DNA from: Thermoclostridium stercorarium subsp. stercorarium DSM 8532
GTDB lineage: Bacteria > Bacillota > Clostridia > DSM-8532
Reading direction: 5' to 3'
DNA length: 64,000 bases
Assembly: GCF_000331995.1 (NCBI RefSeq)
Contig: NC_020134.1
Span: forward strand, 2,021,465-2,085,464
Below the pieces are notes generated by a model. The model did not search any database. It saw only the letters and a list, made by a program, of their open reading frames with translations, and had not been told where the DNA came from. Both the position numbers and the translations under genes were made by a program. Shown in pieces: positions 35,186 to 43,541 of this stretch (positions within the stretch are counted from its first letter, which is position 1; every line of letters starts with the position of its first letter).

Positions 35186-36358
35186 TTAAAAATAGCATAC
35201 TTTTACACGCTTCCCCATTTGTCTCAAACACGCCGACAATTCTTCCACAAGGTTCATTTTTATGTTGAAGGTAATCGGCAAATCGGGATTTTGATGCGCC
35301 GGGTTGACGGCCCTTCCCACAAAAAAATTGATATCAGTTGCCTCCTCAAACAACATCCGGCAAATCATAGAAGCGCCGTCACGTTTAAATGCCCAGTGTT
35401 CATACAGTTCGTTTTTTCCCAACGCATCTTTGGCATATTCAATCACCCTGCTCATGGTTATAACTCCTTCGGTAACCAAATCCACACCCTCTATTTCCGC
35501 AACAGGCGGAATGTCAGCGCTTTCAAAGTTAAGGCTTGTCTTTACTTCCTTACCAAGATATTTCGCCGCTATTGAAGCGGTTGTACCGCCACAGATAATA
35601 TGCTTTCCTTCCTTGGAAAAAAACAGGGACATCATCCGGTCACAATCATCCCTGTTGCGCGGGGGGCCAAAAAGAACGTTCATAGGCTCACGTTTACGCA
35701 CTTTCACCACGCACGCGGTCGCATCATCACCGGGACGTTTGCCGTACCGCTTATTACATTCATCCACCAGCATTGTGGCAAGGTTTTTCGCAGTGTGACC
35801 GGCAATATACACGGTTTTCATGAAATCCGCTATGTCTTCCCATTTCCACCCGAAATTGAAAGCACGCCCGATACCGGCATGAGGACAACCGTCACTCATC
35901 GCAACCATGCAGTCATTTTCCTGCAGCTTTATGACAGATTTCAGAATTTTCTTGTTGTCAATATTAAGTTCCTGTTTAGGATAGTGGAATATCTCACCGT
36001 TCCGGATAAAAATGACATCAGGATTATCATATTGAATTATCTCCACCGTCTCATTCTCAATAAGATGTAAAATAGTAAAGGTGGAATAAGCAACCCCTCT
36101 GACGGAACAAATCGGTAAAGTGGCGGCAATTGTGGAAACACATTCTTCAAGGCTGAGACCCTCTGCCAGCATGGTAGATATAATCCTCGATGTAAGCGTG
36201 GAAAGAATGCATGCTTTCACCCCGCTGCCAAGCCCGTCGGCAAGCACTATTACCGTTGAGTTCTCGCCATGCTCGATTACATCAACGTGATCGCCGCAAA
36301 GCTGCTCGCCCTCGTGGTTGATACTTTTATAACCGATATCAACACACAGGTTATTCAT
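35186..36358 (-). CDS. SpoIIE-type PP2C serine phosphatase
   Basis: 390 residues. The first ~230 residues form a PP2C/SpoIIE fold with the metal-binding acidic residues: VLADGLGSGVKA (about 37), VAMSDG (about 152) and GDDATACVV. The remaining 160 residues are a domain of unknown type (MNVLFGPPRNRDDCDRMMSL, HIICGGTTASIAA) which is seen with sensory hydrogenases. It would remove phosphate from Ser/Thr. Its ATG overlaps the end of the sensory hydrogenase gene by eight bases, so the two are coupled; this pairing is known for group C FeFe-hydrogenases and suggests hydrogen or redox state controls the phosphatase (inference). Partner kinase: possibly the APH-fold gene in this operon. Confidence 0.8.
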   Translation of the reverse strand: MNNLCVDIGYKSINHEGEQLCGDHVDVIEHGENSTVIVLADGLGSGVKACILSTLTSRIISTMLAEGLSLEECVSTIAATLPICSVRGVAYSTFTILHLIENETVEIIQYDNPDVIFIRNGEIFHYPKQELNIDNKKILKSVIKLQENDCMVAMSDGCPHAGIGRAFNFGWKWEDIADFMKTVYIAGHTAKNLATMLVDECNKRYGKRPGDDATACVVKVRKREPMNVLFGPPRNRDDCDRMMSLFFSKEGKHIICGGTTASIAAKYLGKEVKTSLNFESADIPPVAEIEGVDLVTEGVITMSRVIEYAKDALGKNELYEHWAFKRDGASMICRMLFEEATDINFFVGRAVNPAHQNPDLPITFNIKMNLVEELSACLRQMGKRVKVCYF

Positions 36359-38021
36359 TAGTGATCGACTCCTTCAGCTTTGTAAGTGCAATCTTGGTCT
36401 CTGCCACAGTCTCACCCAGTAAAGACGCAATTTCCTGCACAATCCGCATTTGCTTATCCACCACTTTGTCCGCGATTTCTATCGTCTGATGGGTGATACT
36501 TTCCTTCCTTGCCCGCTGGTTTTCTTCCTCGGTGACATCACGAAGAATGCAAAGAATTTGCCGGTATTCTTTATCATAGATAATGGTTTTTTCCACATAT
36601 TTTTTGTACTCTGCCAAATATTCGCGCTTGTCACGAATACCGGTTCCTTCCGTAAGCACCGTCAAAAAGTCACCGGGGTCCAGCACCCGCACGATTTGAT
36701 CGCCCAGAATATCCGAAGCTCTGCGCAGATTTAATATTTTCAGCGCCGCATTGTTTATTTGCTGAACTTCAAGCTTTTCATTCAGCACAATAAGCCCATT
36801 GGGAATATTCCTTGCAATCGTATCCGAAAAATTCTCCGCCTTTTCCTTCAAAAAAGGCAGACACATGGAAATTTCAGCCTTTCCCTGGCAAATGGCTATG
36901 GCTTTTTCCCTGCAGGTGTTGTAACCGCACGAACCGCAATTCAGTTCGTCAGACGGCTTCATTTTTCCCATTTGACGCAGTGTATCCAGAATTTCTTCTT
37001 CGGTGGGCTCCCTGAGCCTCTGTTCTATTATTTCAAAATCCTTACGGATTTCCGCCCGGGAAGGCTGCTCCACCAAAAAATCCTTTTTCCCTGCATATCT
37101 TGAGATAACGGCAAAATCCCTCACCGGTGAACGGTGATGTTTTTCCATAACCGGTCCGCCTATACAACTGCCGGCGCATGCAGACATCTCAATAAAGCAA
37201 TGGTGAAGATTGCCCTTTTCAATATCCCTGAGAGCGGCAATACAGTTTTCGGCCCCGTCAATGGCCATGTAAACATATTTAGGATTTTTCTTATCCATGG
37301 TTTTGAGAATACCGCCGGTTGTCGGAAAAAATCTTGCCCGGCTGTTTTCATTCGAATCGGTTTTCTTTTCCAGTGTAATATTTTCGGCTTTCAGCCATGC
37401 CGTCAGTTCGTCAAATGTCAGTACGGCGTCCACAATGCCCTTGTATTGCTGCGCCTCATCCTTTTTCGCAACGCATGGGCCGATAAAAACCGTTTTGGCA
37501 TTCGGAATACGCTTTTTAATATCTTTACAGTGCACCTGCATCGGAGACATTATATCGGCAAGGTAAGGCAAGCAACGGGGAAAATGTTTCTGAATCAGCA
37601 AATTTACCGAATGACAGCAGGAAGTTATGATAATATCCCGTTCCTCATCTTTTACCAAACGTTCATATTCCCTTTTTACGATGGTTGCTCCGATAGCGGT
37701 TTCCTCCACATCATAAAATCCAAGCTTTTTAATGGCTTCACGCATGGCTTCAATACCCACTTCATAATTTGCGACAAAGGACGGGGCAAGACTCACCACA
37801 ACAGGAGCACCGCTCTGTAACAGCACTTTGACCTTTTCGGTTTCATCCACAATTTGTTTCGCGTTCTGCGGGCATACAACAAAACACTGCCCGCACATAA
37901 TGCATTCATCCCCGATAATATACGCCTGATTTCCCGAAAAGCGGATAGATTTTACAGGGCAGTGGCGAATGCATTTGTAACAGTTTTTGCAGTTAGATTT
38001 TTTCAGCGTCAGACATTCCAT
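36351..38021 (-). CDS. Sensory FeFe-hydrogenase with PAS domain (HydS, group C)
   Basis: 556 residues. Order: two 4Fe-4S ferredoxin motifs (CKNCYKCIRHCP, CIMCGQCFVVCP) at residues 14-60; an H-cluster domain with L1 TSCCHSVNLL (about 135; His where Pro is usual), L2 IGPCVAKKDE (about 183) and L3 MSACAGSCIGG (about 282); an extra 4Fe-4S site CGSCGYNTC (about 363); a PAS domain (about 400-510); and a C-terminal coiled coil. The architecture is that of a hydrogen or redox sensor rather than a turnover enzyme. The start lies 29 bases inside the 2Fe-2S gene before it, and its end overlaps the phosphatase start, so it is made in step with both. Confidence 0.85.
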   Translation of the reverse strand: MECLTLKKSNCKNCYKCIRHCPVKSIRFSGNQAYIIGDECIMCGQCFVVCPQNAKQIVDETEKVKVLLQSGAPVVVSLAPSFVANYEVGIEAMREAIKKLGFYDVEETAIGATIVKREYERLVKDEERDIIITSCCHSVNLLIQKHFPRCLPYLADIMSPMQVHCKDIKKRIPNAKTVFIGPCVAKKDEAQQYKGIVDAVLTFDELTAWLKAENITLEKKTDSNENSRARFFPTTGGILKTMDKKNPKYVYMAIDGAENCIAALRDIEKGNLHHCFIEMSACAGSCIGGPVMEKHHRSPVRDFAVISRYAGKKDFLVEQPSRAEIRKDFEIIEQRLREPTEEEILDTLRQMGKMKPSDELNCGSCGYNTCREKAIAICQGKAEISMCLPFLKEKAENFSDTIARNIPNGLIVLNEKLEVQQINNAALKILNLRRASDILGDQIVRVLDPGDFLTVLTEGTGIRDKREYLAEYKKYVEKTIIYDKEYRQILCILRDVTEEENQRARKESITHQTIEIADKVVDKQMRIVQEIASLLGETVAETKIALTKLKESITNE

Positions 38022-38289
38022 TCCCCAGACCCTTTCTTTCCGCTTCTATAGGTTTTAACACCTTTTCAGTAAAAAAATCCTTAAAATTTTCGGTCGTAAT
38101 ACCTGTATAAACCTCGTCATTCACCGTAACCGTTACACCTATACGATTACACTTGCCGGTGCAAAAGCTGCCGGCAAGTGTAATGTCATCTTCCAACTTA
38201 TGTTCCGCTATGGCCGTCTGAAACAGTTCAACAATTCGTTCGGCTCCCTTCAGATAGCAGGAAGATCCAACACAAATCTGAACAATCAT
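37993..38289 (-). CDS. Thioredoxin-like 2Fe-2S ferredoxin 2
   Basis: 98 residues with the NuoE/thioredoxin-like 2Fe-2S fold. Cluster ligands: Cx4C in CVGSSC (about 6-11) and Cx3C in CTGKC (about 44-48). It likely carries electrons to or from the hydrogenases. It starts one base after the stop of the first 2Fe-2S gene and its 3' end overlaps the sensory hydrogenase gene by 29 bases. AGGTGG precedes the ATG. Confidence 0.85.
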   Translation of the reverse strand: MIVQICVGSSCYLKGAERIVELFQTAIAEHKLEDDITLAGSFCTGKCNRIGVTVTVNDEVYTGITTENFKDFFTEKVLKPIEAERKGLGNGMSDAEKI

Positions 38290-38290
38290 C

Positions 38291-38533
38291 TCATTCCACC
38301 TGTTTTAAAATATTCTCATTAAAAAACTCATCCAGTGTTTCGGGAGACACGGAACAGAATTTGTCATCCACGGTAACACAAACACCCTGCTGGCATTTGC
38401 CCATGCAGAATGTTCCGCCGAGCTCCACCTTATCGCCGATATTGTGTTTGCGTATCAGATACTGCAGCCCTTCAACCACCTGGCGAGAGCCTTTTATGTG
38501 GCATGAAGAACCAATGCATATTGTAACTTTCAT
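38291..38533 (-). CDS. Thioredoxin-like 2Fe-2S ferredoxin 1
   Basis: 80 residues, same fold as the next gene: ligands in CIGSSC and CMGKC. The start at 38533 follows GAGGGGACAGG; a longer frame begins inside the kinase gene but lacks support. A close paralogue of equal length (80 residues) is encoded at 47739-47981, sharing SSCHIKGSRQVVE and GTFCMG. Confidence 0.85.
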   Translation of the reverse strand: MKVTICIGSSCHIKGSRQVVEGLQYLIRKHNIGDKVELGGTFCMGKCQQGVCVTVDDKFCSVSPETLDEFFNENILKQVE

Positions 38534-38546
38534 ATATCCTGTCCCC

Positions 38547-39296
38547 TCATTCATAATCTACGACATTAATCCATGAACATAAGAATTCCCGCTCTTTGGC
38601 ATTGCCTTTGGCTAACTGGGAGGCTGCCACTATAGGCATCCACTTTTGCACATATTCCTTTTCGGTATTGCTTTTCGCGCAAAACAGCTCGAGATATTTA
38701 TTGGCACCGTCAATATCGCCATTCAGCCAGAATAAAAGATAAGTCCTTGCAGCGTCGGCGGAGGCGTTGCCCTGGGTCGCATGAGCCCAGTCCAGGATAT
38801 ACGGCGTACCGTCCTCGGTAATGACGATATTGGACGGGTTAAAATCACCGTGGCAAACTTTGTTGTGTTTTGGCATTGCCTCCAGCCGGGTTTGCAGATC
38901 ATAACGCACGGTAGCCGGGAGATCGGTTTCGTTGATTTTATGGCTCAATTTGTCCTTAAGTTTATTTAATCCCGGACAGACTTTACTGTGCATTTCAAGC
39001 TGCAGATCAACAAACAAATTCAAATACTCATCTTTCCTGTCAGGATTTTCTTCCATTAACCGCGCCAACGTTTTCCCTTTAATGTATTGCGAAACAATTG
39101 TCCAATTCCCGTCGATAACCGTAACTTCAAGAATTCTGGGAATATTAAGCCCGGTCTCTTCAACGCGCGCCTGATTCAGTGCTTCGTTCAGCACATCGGC
39201 TTTCGAATAGGTTTCGTCAAACACTTTAAGAACGCGTTCTCCATCACGGTAGACTGTTTTATTGTTTCTTACCGCAATGATACGATCTGCATTCAT
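38547..39296 (-). CDS. APH-fold kinase (aminoglycoside phosphotransferase family) in adhE operon
   Basis: 249 residues with the choline/aminoglycoside kinase fold. The Brenner-type catalytic loop is HGDFNPSNIVI (about residue 150) and the metal-binding Asp is in ILDWAHA (about 170). The N-lobe has VYRDGERVLKVF with the ATP-binding Lys. An antibiotic role is unlikely in this setting: it lies 16 bases after adhE and 13 bases before a 2Fe-2S gene, in one run with a sensory hydrogenase and a PP2C phosphatase. Protein or small-metabolite kinase activity is therefore possible (inference). GGCGGAGG precedes the ATG. Confidence 0.75.
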   Translation of the reverse strand: MNADRIIAVRNNKTVYRDGERVLKVFDETYSKADVLNEALNQARVEETGLNIPRILEVTVIDGNWTIVSQYIKGKTLARLMEENPDRKDEYLNLFVDLQLEMHSKVCPGLNKLKDKLSHKINETDLPATVRYDLQTRLEAMPKHNKVCHGDFNPSNIVITEDGTPYILDWAHATQGNASADAARTYLLFWLNGDIDGANKYLELFCAKSNTEKEYVQKWMPIVAASQLAKGNAKEREFLCSWINVVDYE

Positions 39297-39312
39297 AAAC
39301 ACTGCCTCCGCC

Positions 39313-42030
39313 TCATGCTCTCTTCGCTCCGACTCTGGCTCTCAGATACGCCTTTTTAACTTTGTTTTCATCCTCTGTCCCGGCGATATCCGCTTCATTT
39401 GGCTTTTCTTCATCGACAAAATGTTTTTTGCCGTAATAAGCATTCAGATACATTTGCCTTATTTCGCTCATCAGCGGATATCGCGGATTGGTACCGGTGC
39501 ACTGGTCGTCGAATGCCTGTTCAACCATCTCGTCGAGGCGTTCCAGGAATTCCTTCTCATTTATGCCATACTCTTTGATTGATGACTTGATCCCCACCCT
39601 TGCCTTCAGATCATTAATGGCTTTAATGAGATTTTCCAGCTTTTCATGATCGTTTTCGCCGCCGAGATTAAGCGCCTCAGCAATTTCGGCATAACGTCTT
39701 AAAGCGTGCGGGTATCCGTATTGCGGGAAAGTTCCCATTTTGGCCGGTGCTTCCGAAGCGTTGAAACGGATTACTTCTTCTATCATAAGCGCGTTGGCAA
39801 TACCATGAGGCAAATGATAAAAAGCGCCCAGCTTATGTGCCATGGAATGGCAAACACCAAGGAAAGCATTTGCAAACGCCATACCTGCAATGGTGGCGGC
39901 ATTAGCCATTTTTTCACGTGCTTCCACATCGGTCTGACCGTTATCATAGGCGCGGGGCAGGTATTTAAAAATCATCTGCAGAGCCTGTTTCGCCAGTCCG
40001 TCGGTAAAATCAGTGGCCATAAGAGAAACGTACGCCTCAAGCGCATGGGTGAGGGCATCTATACCTGCTGCGGCGGTAAGGCCCTTGGGAGCACTCATGT
40101 GAAAATCCACATCTATAATTGCCATGTCGGGGAGCAACTCGTAGTCTGCGAGGGGATATTTTACTCCACTCTTTTCGTCGGTGATAACCGCAAAAGGAGT
40201 TACTTCGGATCCGGTACCCGCAGAAGTCGGTATTGCAACAAAATACGCCTTTTCTCCCATTTTCGGAAATGTATAAACCCTTTTCCTGATATCCATAAAA
40301 CGCATAGCCATGTCCATGAAATCAACTTCGGGATGCTCATACATTACCCACATGATTTTCGCGGCGTCCATCGCAGATCCGCCACCGAAGGCAATAATGG
40401 TATCGGGCTGGAAGGCTCTCATCTGCTCAGCTCCCGCTTTTGCGCAGGAAAGCGTCGGATCGGGTAAAACATCAAAAAACGTTGTATGTTCAATGCCCAG
40501 TTCGTCAAGTCTGTCGGTAATGGGCTTTGTGTAACCATTGTGATAGAGGAAGCTGCCGGTAACTATAAAAGCGCGTTTCTTACCCATGACGTATTTCAAC
40601 TCATTAAGGGCTACCGGCAAACATCCCTTTTTGATGTATATTTTTTCGGGAGCGCGGAACCACAGCATATTTTCCCTTCTTTCAACAACCGTTTTGATAT
40701 TAAGCAGGTGTTTTACCCCAACATTTTCGGAAACCGAATTTCCGCCCCAGGAACCACAGCCAAGAGTTAACGACGGCGCAAGCTTAAAGTTGTAAATGTC
40801 GCCGATAGCTCCCTGAGAAGACGGAGTATTCACAAGTATACGGCAGGTCTTCAAACGCGAAGCGAATTCGTCAATTTTAGCCTGTTCGGTGGTTACATCC
40901 AAATAAATTGCTGCGGTATGACCGTAACCTCCGTTGGCAACCAAACGTTCGGCTTTCTCAAAAGCGTCATGAATATCCTCAGCTTTATACATCGCAAGGA
41001 CAGGTGACAGCTTTTCATGGGCAAATTCTTCCGACGGGTCTGTGCTGTCAACTTCTCCGATGAGGATTTTTGTGCCTACAGGCACTTTCACACCGGCAAG
41101 TTCGGCAATTTTGTATGCCGGCTGACCAACAATCTGGGCATTTAACGCGCCGTTGACAAAAATCGTCTTGCGTACCTTTTCAATTTCATCTTCTTTAAGG
41201 AAATAGCATCCACGGGCCGCAAATTCAGCTTTTACAGCGTCATAAACATTCTTGTGAACAATTACCGATTGTTCTGATGCGCAAATCATACCATTATCAA
41301 ACGTTTTGGAATGAATAATGGAGTTCACGGCAAGGACAACGTCGGCGCTTTCATCAATAACGGCCGGAGTATTGCCAGGCCCGACACCGATAGCCGGTTT
41401 CCCGGAGGAATAAGCCGCCTTCACCATACCGGGACCACCTGTGGCAAGGATAATGTCTGCTTCTTTCATAAGCAGATTGGTCAACTCAATGTTCGGCACA
41501 TCAATCCAGTCAATAATCCCTTCCGGAGCCCCCGCGGCAACGGCAGCATCCAATACGATTTTTGCCGCAGCGATGGTGCATTTTTTAGCTCTCGGATGTG
41601 GGCTGATAATAACGGCATTGCGTGTTTTCAGCGCGATCAGGGTTTTAAAAATTGCCGTGGAAGTAGGGTTAGTGGTAGGAATAACAGCGGCAATCACACC
41701 GACAGGCTCGGCAATTTTTTTGATACCGTATGCCTTATCTTCTTCCAAAACCCCGCAGGTTCTTACGTTCTTATACGTATTGTAAACATATTCGGCGGCA
41801 TAGTGGTTTTTTATAACTTTATCTTCCACAACGCCCATACCGGTTTCTTCCACCGCCATTTTCGCCAGCGGAATTCTTGCCTGGTTTGCGGCAGTGGCAG
41901 CAGCCTTAAAAATTTCATCCACCTGTTCCTGGGAATAGGTTGAAAATTTCCTTTGCGCTTCCCTTACCCGGGCAATGACTTTCTTTAACGCGTCCACACT
42001 GTCTACAATCTTTCTTTCTTTGTTTTCCAT
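39313..42030 (-). CDS. adhE: Bifunctional acetaldehyde/alcohol dehydrogenase
   Basis: 905-residue AdhE that converts acetyl-CoA to acetaldehyde and then ethanol with NADH; it forms filaments (spirosomes) in known species. The N-terminal aldehyde dehydrogenase domain (1-440) has the catalytic Cys in GMICASEQ (about 251). The C-terminal iron-type alcohol dehydrogenase (about 460-865) has FGGGSAMDAAKIM, STSAGTGSEVTPF and the iron-binding His residues in HSMAHKLGAFYHLPHG. A charged C-terminal tail (about 870-905) is longer than usual. Good GGAGGTAGG site before ATG. First gene of the operon; two Rex-like boxes lie within 80 bases upstream, so induction at high NADH is expected. Confidence 0.96.
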   Translation of the reverse strand: MENKERKIVDSVDALKKVIARVREAQRKFSTYSQEQVDEIFKAAATAANQARIPLAKMAVEETGMGVVEDKVIKNHYAAEYVYNTYKNVRTCGVLEEDKAYGIKKIAEPVGVIAAVIPTTNPTSTAIFKTLIALKTRNAVIISPHPRAKKCTIAAAKIVLDAAVAAGAPEGIIDWIDVPNIELTNLLMKEADIILATGGPGMVKAAYSSGKPAIGVGPGNTPAVIDESADVVLAVNSIIHSKTFDNGMICASEQSVIVHKNVYDAVKAEFAARGCYFLKEDEIEKVRKTIFVNGALNAQIVGQPAYKIAELAGVKVPVGTKILIGEVDSTDPSEEFAHEKLSPVLAMYKAEDIHDAFEKAERLVANGGYGHTAAIYLDVTTEQAKIDEFASRLKTCRILVNTPSSQGAIGDIYNFKLAPSLTLGCGSWGGNSVSENVGVKHLLNIKTVVERRENMLWFRAPEKIYIKKGCLPVALNELKYVMGKKRAFIVTGSFLYHNGYTKPITDRLDELGIEHTTFFDVLPDPTLSCAKAGAEQMRAFQPDTIIAFGGGSAMDAAKIMWVMYEHPEVDFMDMAMRFMDIRKRVYTFPKMGEKAYFVAIPTSAGTGSEVTPFAVITDEKSGVKYPLADYELLPDMAIIDVDFHMSAPKGLTAAAGIDALTHALEAYVSLMATDFTDGLAKQALQMIFKYLPRAYDNGQTDVEAREKMANAATIAGMAFANAFLGVCHSMAHKLGAFYHLPHGIANALMIEEVIRFNASEAPAKMGTFPQYGYPHALRRYAEIAEALNLGGENDHEKLENLIKAINDLKARVGIKSSIKEYGINEKEFLERLDEMVEQAFDDQCTGTNPRYPLMSEIRQMYLNAYYGKKHFVDEEKPNEADIAGTEDENKVKKAYLRARVGAKRA

Positions 42031-42066
42031 ATTCCTACCTCCAGTCTAATTTCCAATTTTTAAACA

Positions 42067-42084
42067 ATGTTATTTTTTTAACAA
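42067..42084 (-). promoter_or_regulatory. Rex-like operator 1 upstream of adhE
   Basis: On the minus strand TTGTTAAAAAAATAACAT fits the Rex consensus TTGTTAAnnnnTTAACAA, with two mismatches in the second arm. It lies 37 bases before the adhE start. Rex is the NADH/NAD+ sensor known to repress adhE in clostridia. No rex gene is in the window. Confidence 0.65.
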
Positions 42085-42092
42085 ATTTATAT

Positions 42093-42110
42093 CTGTTATA
42101 ATTTTAACAA
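42093..42110 (-). promoter_or_regulatory. Rex-like operator 2 upstream of adhE
   Basis: On the minus strand TTGTTAAAATTATAACAG, one perfect arm and one arm with two mismatches to the Rex consensus. It is 26 bases from site 1, centre to centre. The same 18 bases occur at 48118-48135. Confidence 0.65.
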
Positions 42111-42213
42111 ACTTATTTTTGACTGGGTATTGCCTTTTTTTCAATTCAATATTGCATTTTTTTAAACCTCGTTACTTTTACGGAATATATGGAAACCTTA
42201 GATACTTTGCGGA

Positions 42214-42237
42214 ATAAAAAAACCGCCTTTCCGCGGT
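42214..42237 (-). terminator. Terminator of the LysR gene
   Basis: Short stem ACCGC / GCGGT with a six-base loop, followed on the minus strand by TTTTTTT. It lies 30 bases after the stop of the LysR gene and upstream of adhE. Confidence 0.75.
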
Positions 42238-42266
42238 CAAAATTTACTTCTCAGGATTTTTACTTT

Positions 42267-43205
42267 TCAGGCTTCACTTCTGTTAAACACTCTCCGTTTT
42301 GCCTTCACCAGTTCTTCGATAAACATCTTGTCCAAATCAGAGAGTTTATAATCTTTCCGGTGTATCAGCACGTCCTTGAATTTCCGCTTATTATCGGCAC
42401 ATGTACGTTCCACAAGTCCGTAACGATCAAGCAAATCCTGCGGGGTCGGGGAAACCCACATATAGGTGTTAGGGTTTTTTGACAGCAGTTCAAACTGACT
42501 ACACCGTTCGAACACAAAAATCCGGCAGCCCTCATGCTCCGGAAATTCCTCCCTTTTAACAGCCGACAGGGGAAGAGACGGCACATACGGATCGCCATGG
42601 GCAATTTCACAATATGATTTCAAACTATCAAATGTTATTCTATCCAGTCTGGAAAGAGGACAATCTCTGCTCATAAGCAAAACATAGCTGAACTCCACAA
42701 TAAGCTCGCTTGAAAGTTCCTTTTCATCCAGCAAAGCTTTATAATAGCTGTCATACTGCTCGTTATAACGGAGAATACCCAATTTACAATCTTCTTTCAG
42801 TATGCTGTTTATCACCCGGTATGCATTTGTTTCTTTATAAAAAATTTCAGTTTCCGATTTGGGATCTATTCTTTTTGAAAACTCTGCAAAAGCATCGGCA
42901 ATATAACTGGCCCGGGGAACCGAAATGGAAAACTGCCTTTTTGCCGTTATTCCTTCTTTAAATATTGTTTCAATATCGTCAATTTGTTTCAGAATTTTCT
43001 TTGCATAACTGATAAAAAGTTCCCCCTCGGGCGTTAAAAACATTCCCCTGGCACTGCGCTCAAACAGTGTCACCCCAAGAGTATTTTCAAGCTCTTTAAT
43101 CGCGCGGCTCAGTGCCGGTGCGCCGACAAGCAGCTCTTCCGCCGCTTTATTGATGGATCTTGCTTCAGCCACCGCCAATGCATATTTCATATGTAGAAGC
43201 TTCAT
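42267..43205 (-). CDS. LysR-family transcriptional regulator
   Basis: 312-residue DNA-binding regulator. The N-terminal winged helix-turn-helix is clear (KYALAVAEARSINKAAEELL, PALSRAIKELENTLGVTLFER, LTPEG). The C-terminal effector domain (about 90-300) is divergent. The ATG at 43205 is chosen with GAGAGGG upstream. It lies just before adhE in the same direction but with its own terminator between, so it could control the adhE operon or something else; its ligand is unknown. Confidence 0.85.
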   Translation of the reverse strand: MKLLHMKYALAVAEARSINKAAEELLVGAPALSRAIKELENTLGVTLFERSARGMFLTPEGELFISYAKKILKQIDDIETIFKEGITAKRQFSISVPRASYIADAFAEFSKRIDPKSETEIFYKETNAYRVINSILKEDCKLGILRYNEQYDSYYKALLDEKELSSELIVEFSYVLLMSRDCPLSRLDRITFDSLKSYCEIAHGDPYVPSLPLSAVKREEFPEHEGCRIFVFERCSQFELLSKNPNTYMWVSPTPQDLLDRYGLVERTCADNKRKFKDVLIHRKDYKLSDLDKMFIEELVKAKRRVFNRSEA

Positions 43206-43541
43206 ATACAAAAGCCCTCTCTTTTTTCTGTTTGATACATAATTTTAAAACAGGTTCAGTAAAAACTCAATTCCTGCTTATACAAAAAGTACCAGGAATA
43301 TTTCACCGGATGATTTTAGAGCTTTGTTTCGGGAGTATCCGTTTTATTATAAATTTCATGTTTGTGACCATGGGCCGGTCCATCAGGATACTTATAAAGT
43401 ATGTCAATTCAGAATCGGATTACATCCTCCCGGCATATATCCATATATACCCGCTGCATTGATGTATCTGTTATAAAAACGGCCCCGGCGCGCTGAACCA
43501 CCGGAGCCGATCTGTATTTATACCTTCCATGCCTTTATTCT
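43206..43541. other. Intergenic region with one terminator
   Basis: About 335 bases between the LysR and chemoreceptor genes. The right part holds the chemoreceptor terminator (43474-43509). The remainder probably holds the LysR promoter; I see no gene. Confidence 0.4.
43474..43509 (-). terminator. Terminator of the chemoreceptor gene
   Basis: Nine-base arms CGGCCCCGG / CCGGAGCCG with one mismatch and a 12-base loop. On the minus strand it is followed by TTTTTAT. It lies 32 bases after the stop. Confidence 0.75.

Noticed and set aside
38547-39296. Aminoglycoside resistance gene
   Set aside because: The fold is APH-like, but the gene is embedded in a redox operon with adhE and hydrogenases, so a resistance role is not supported.
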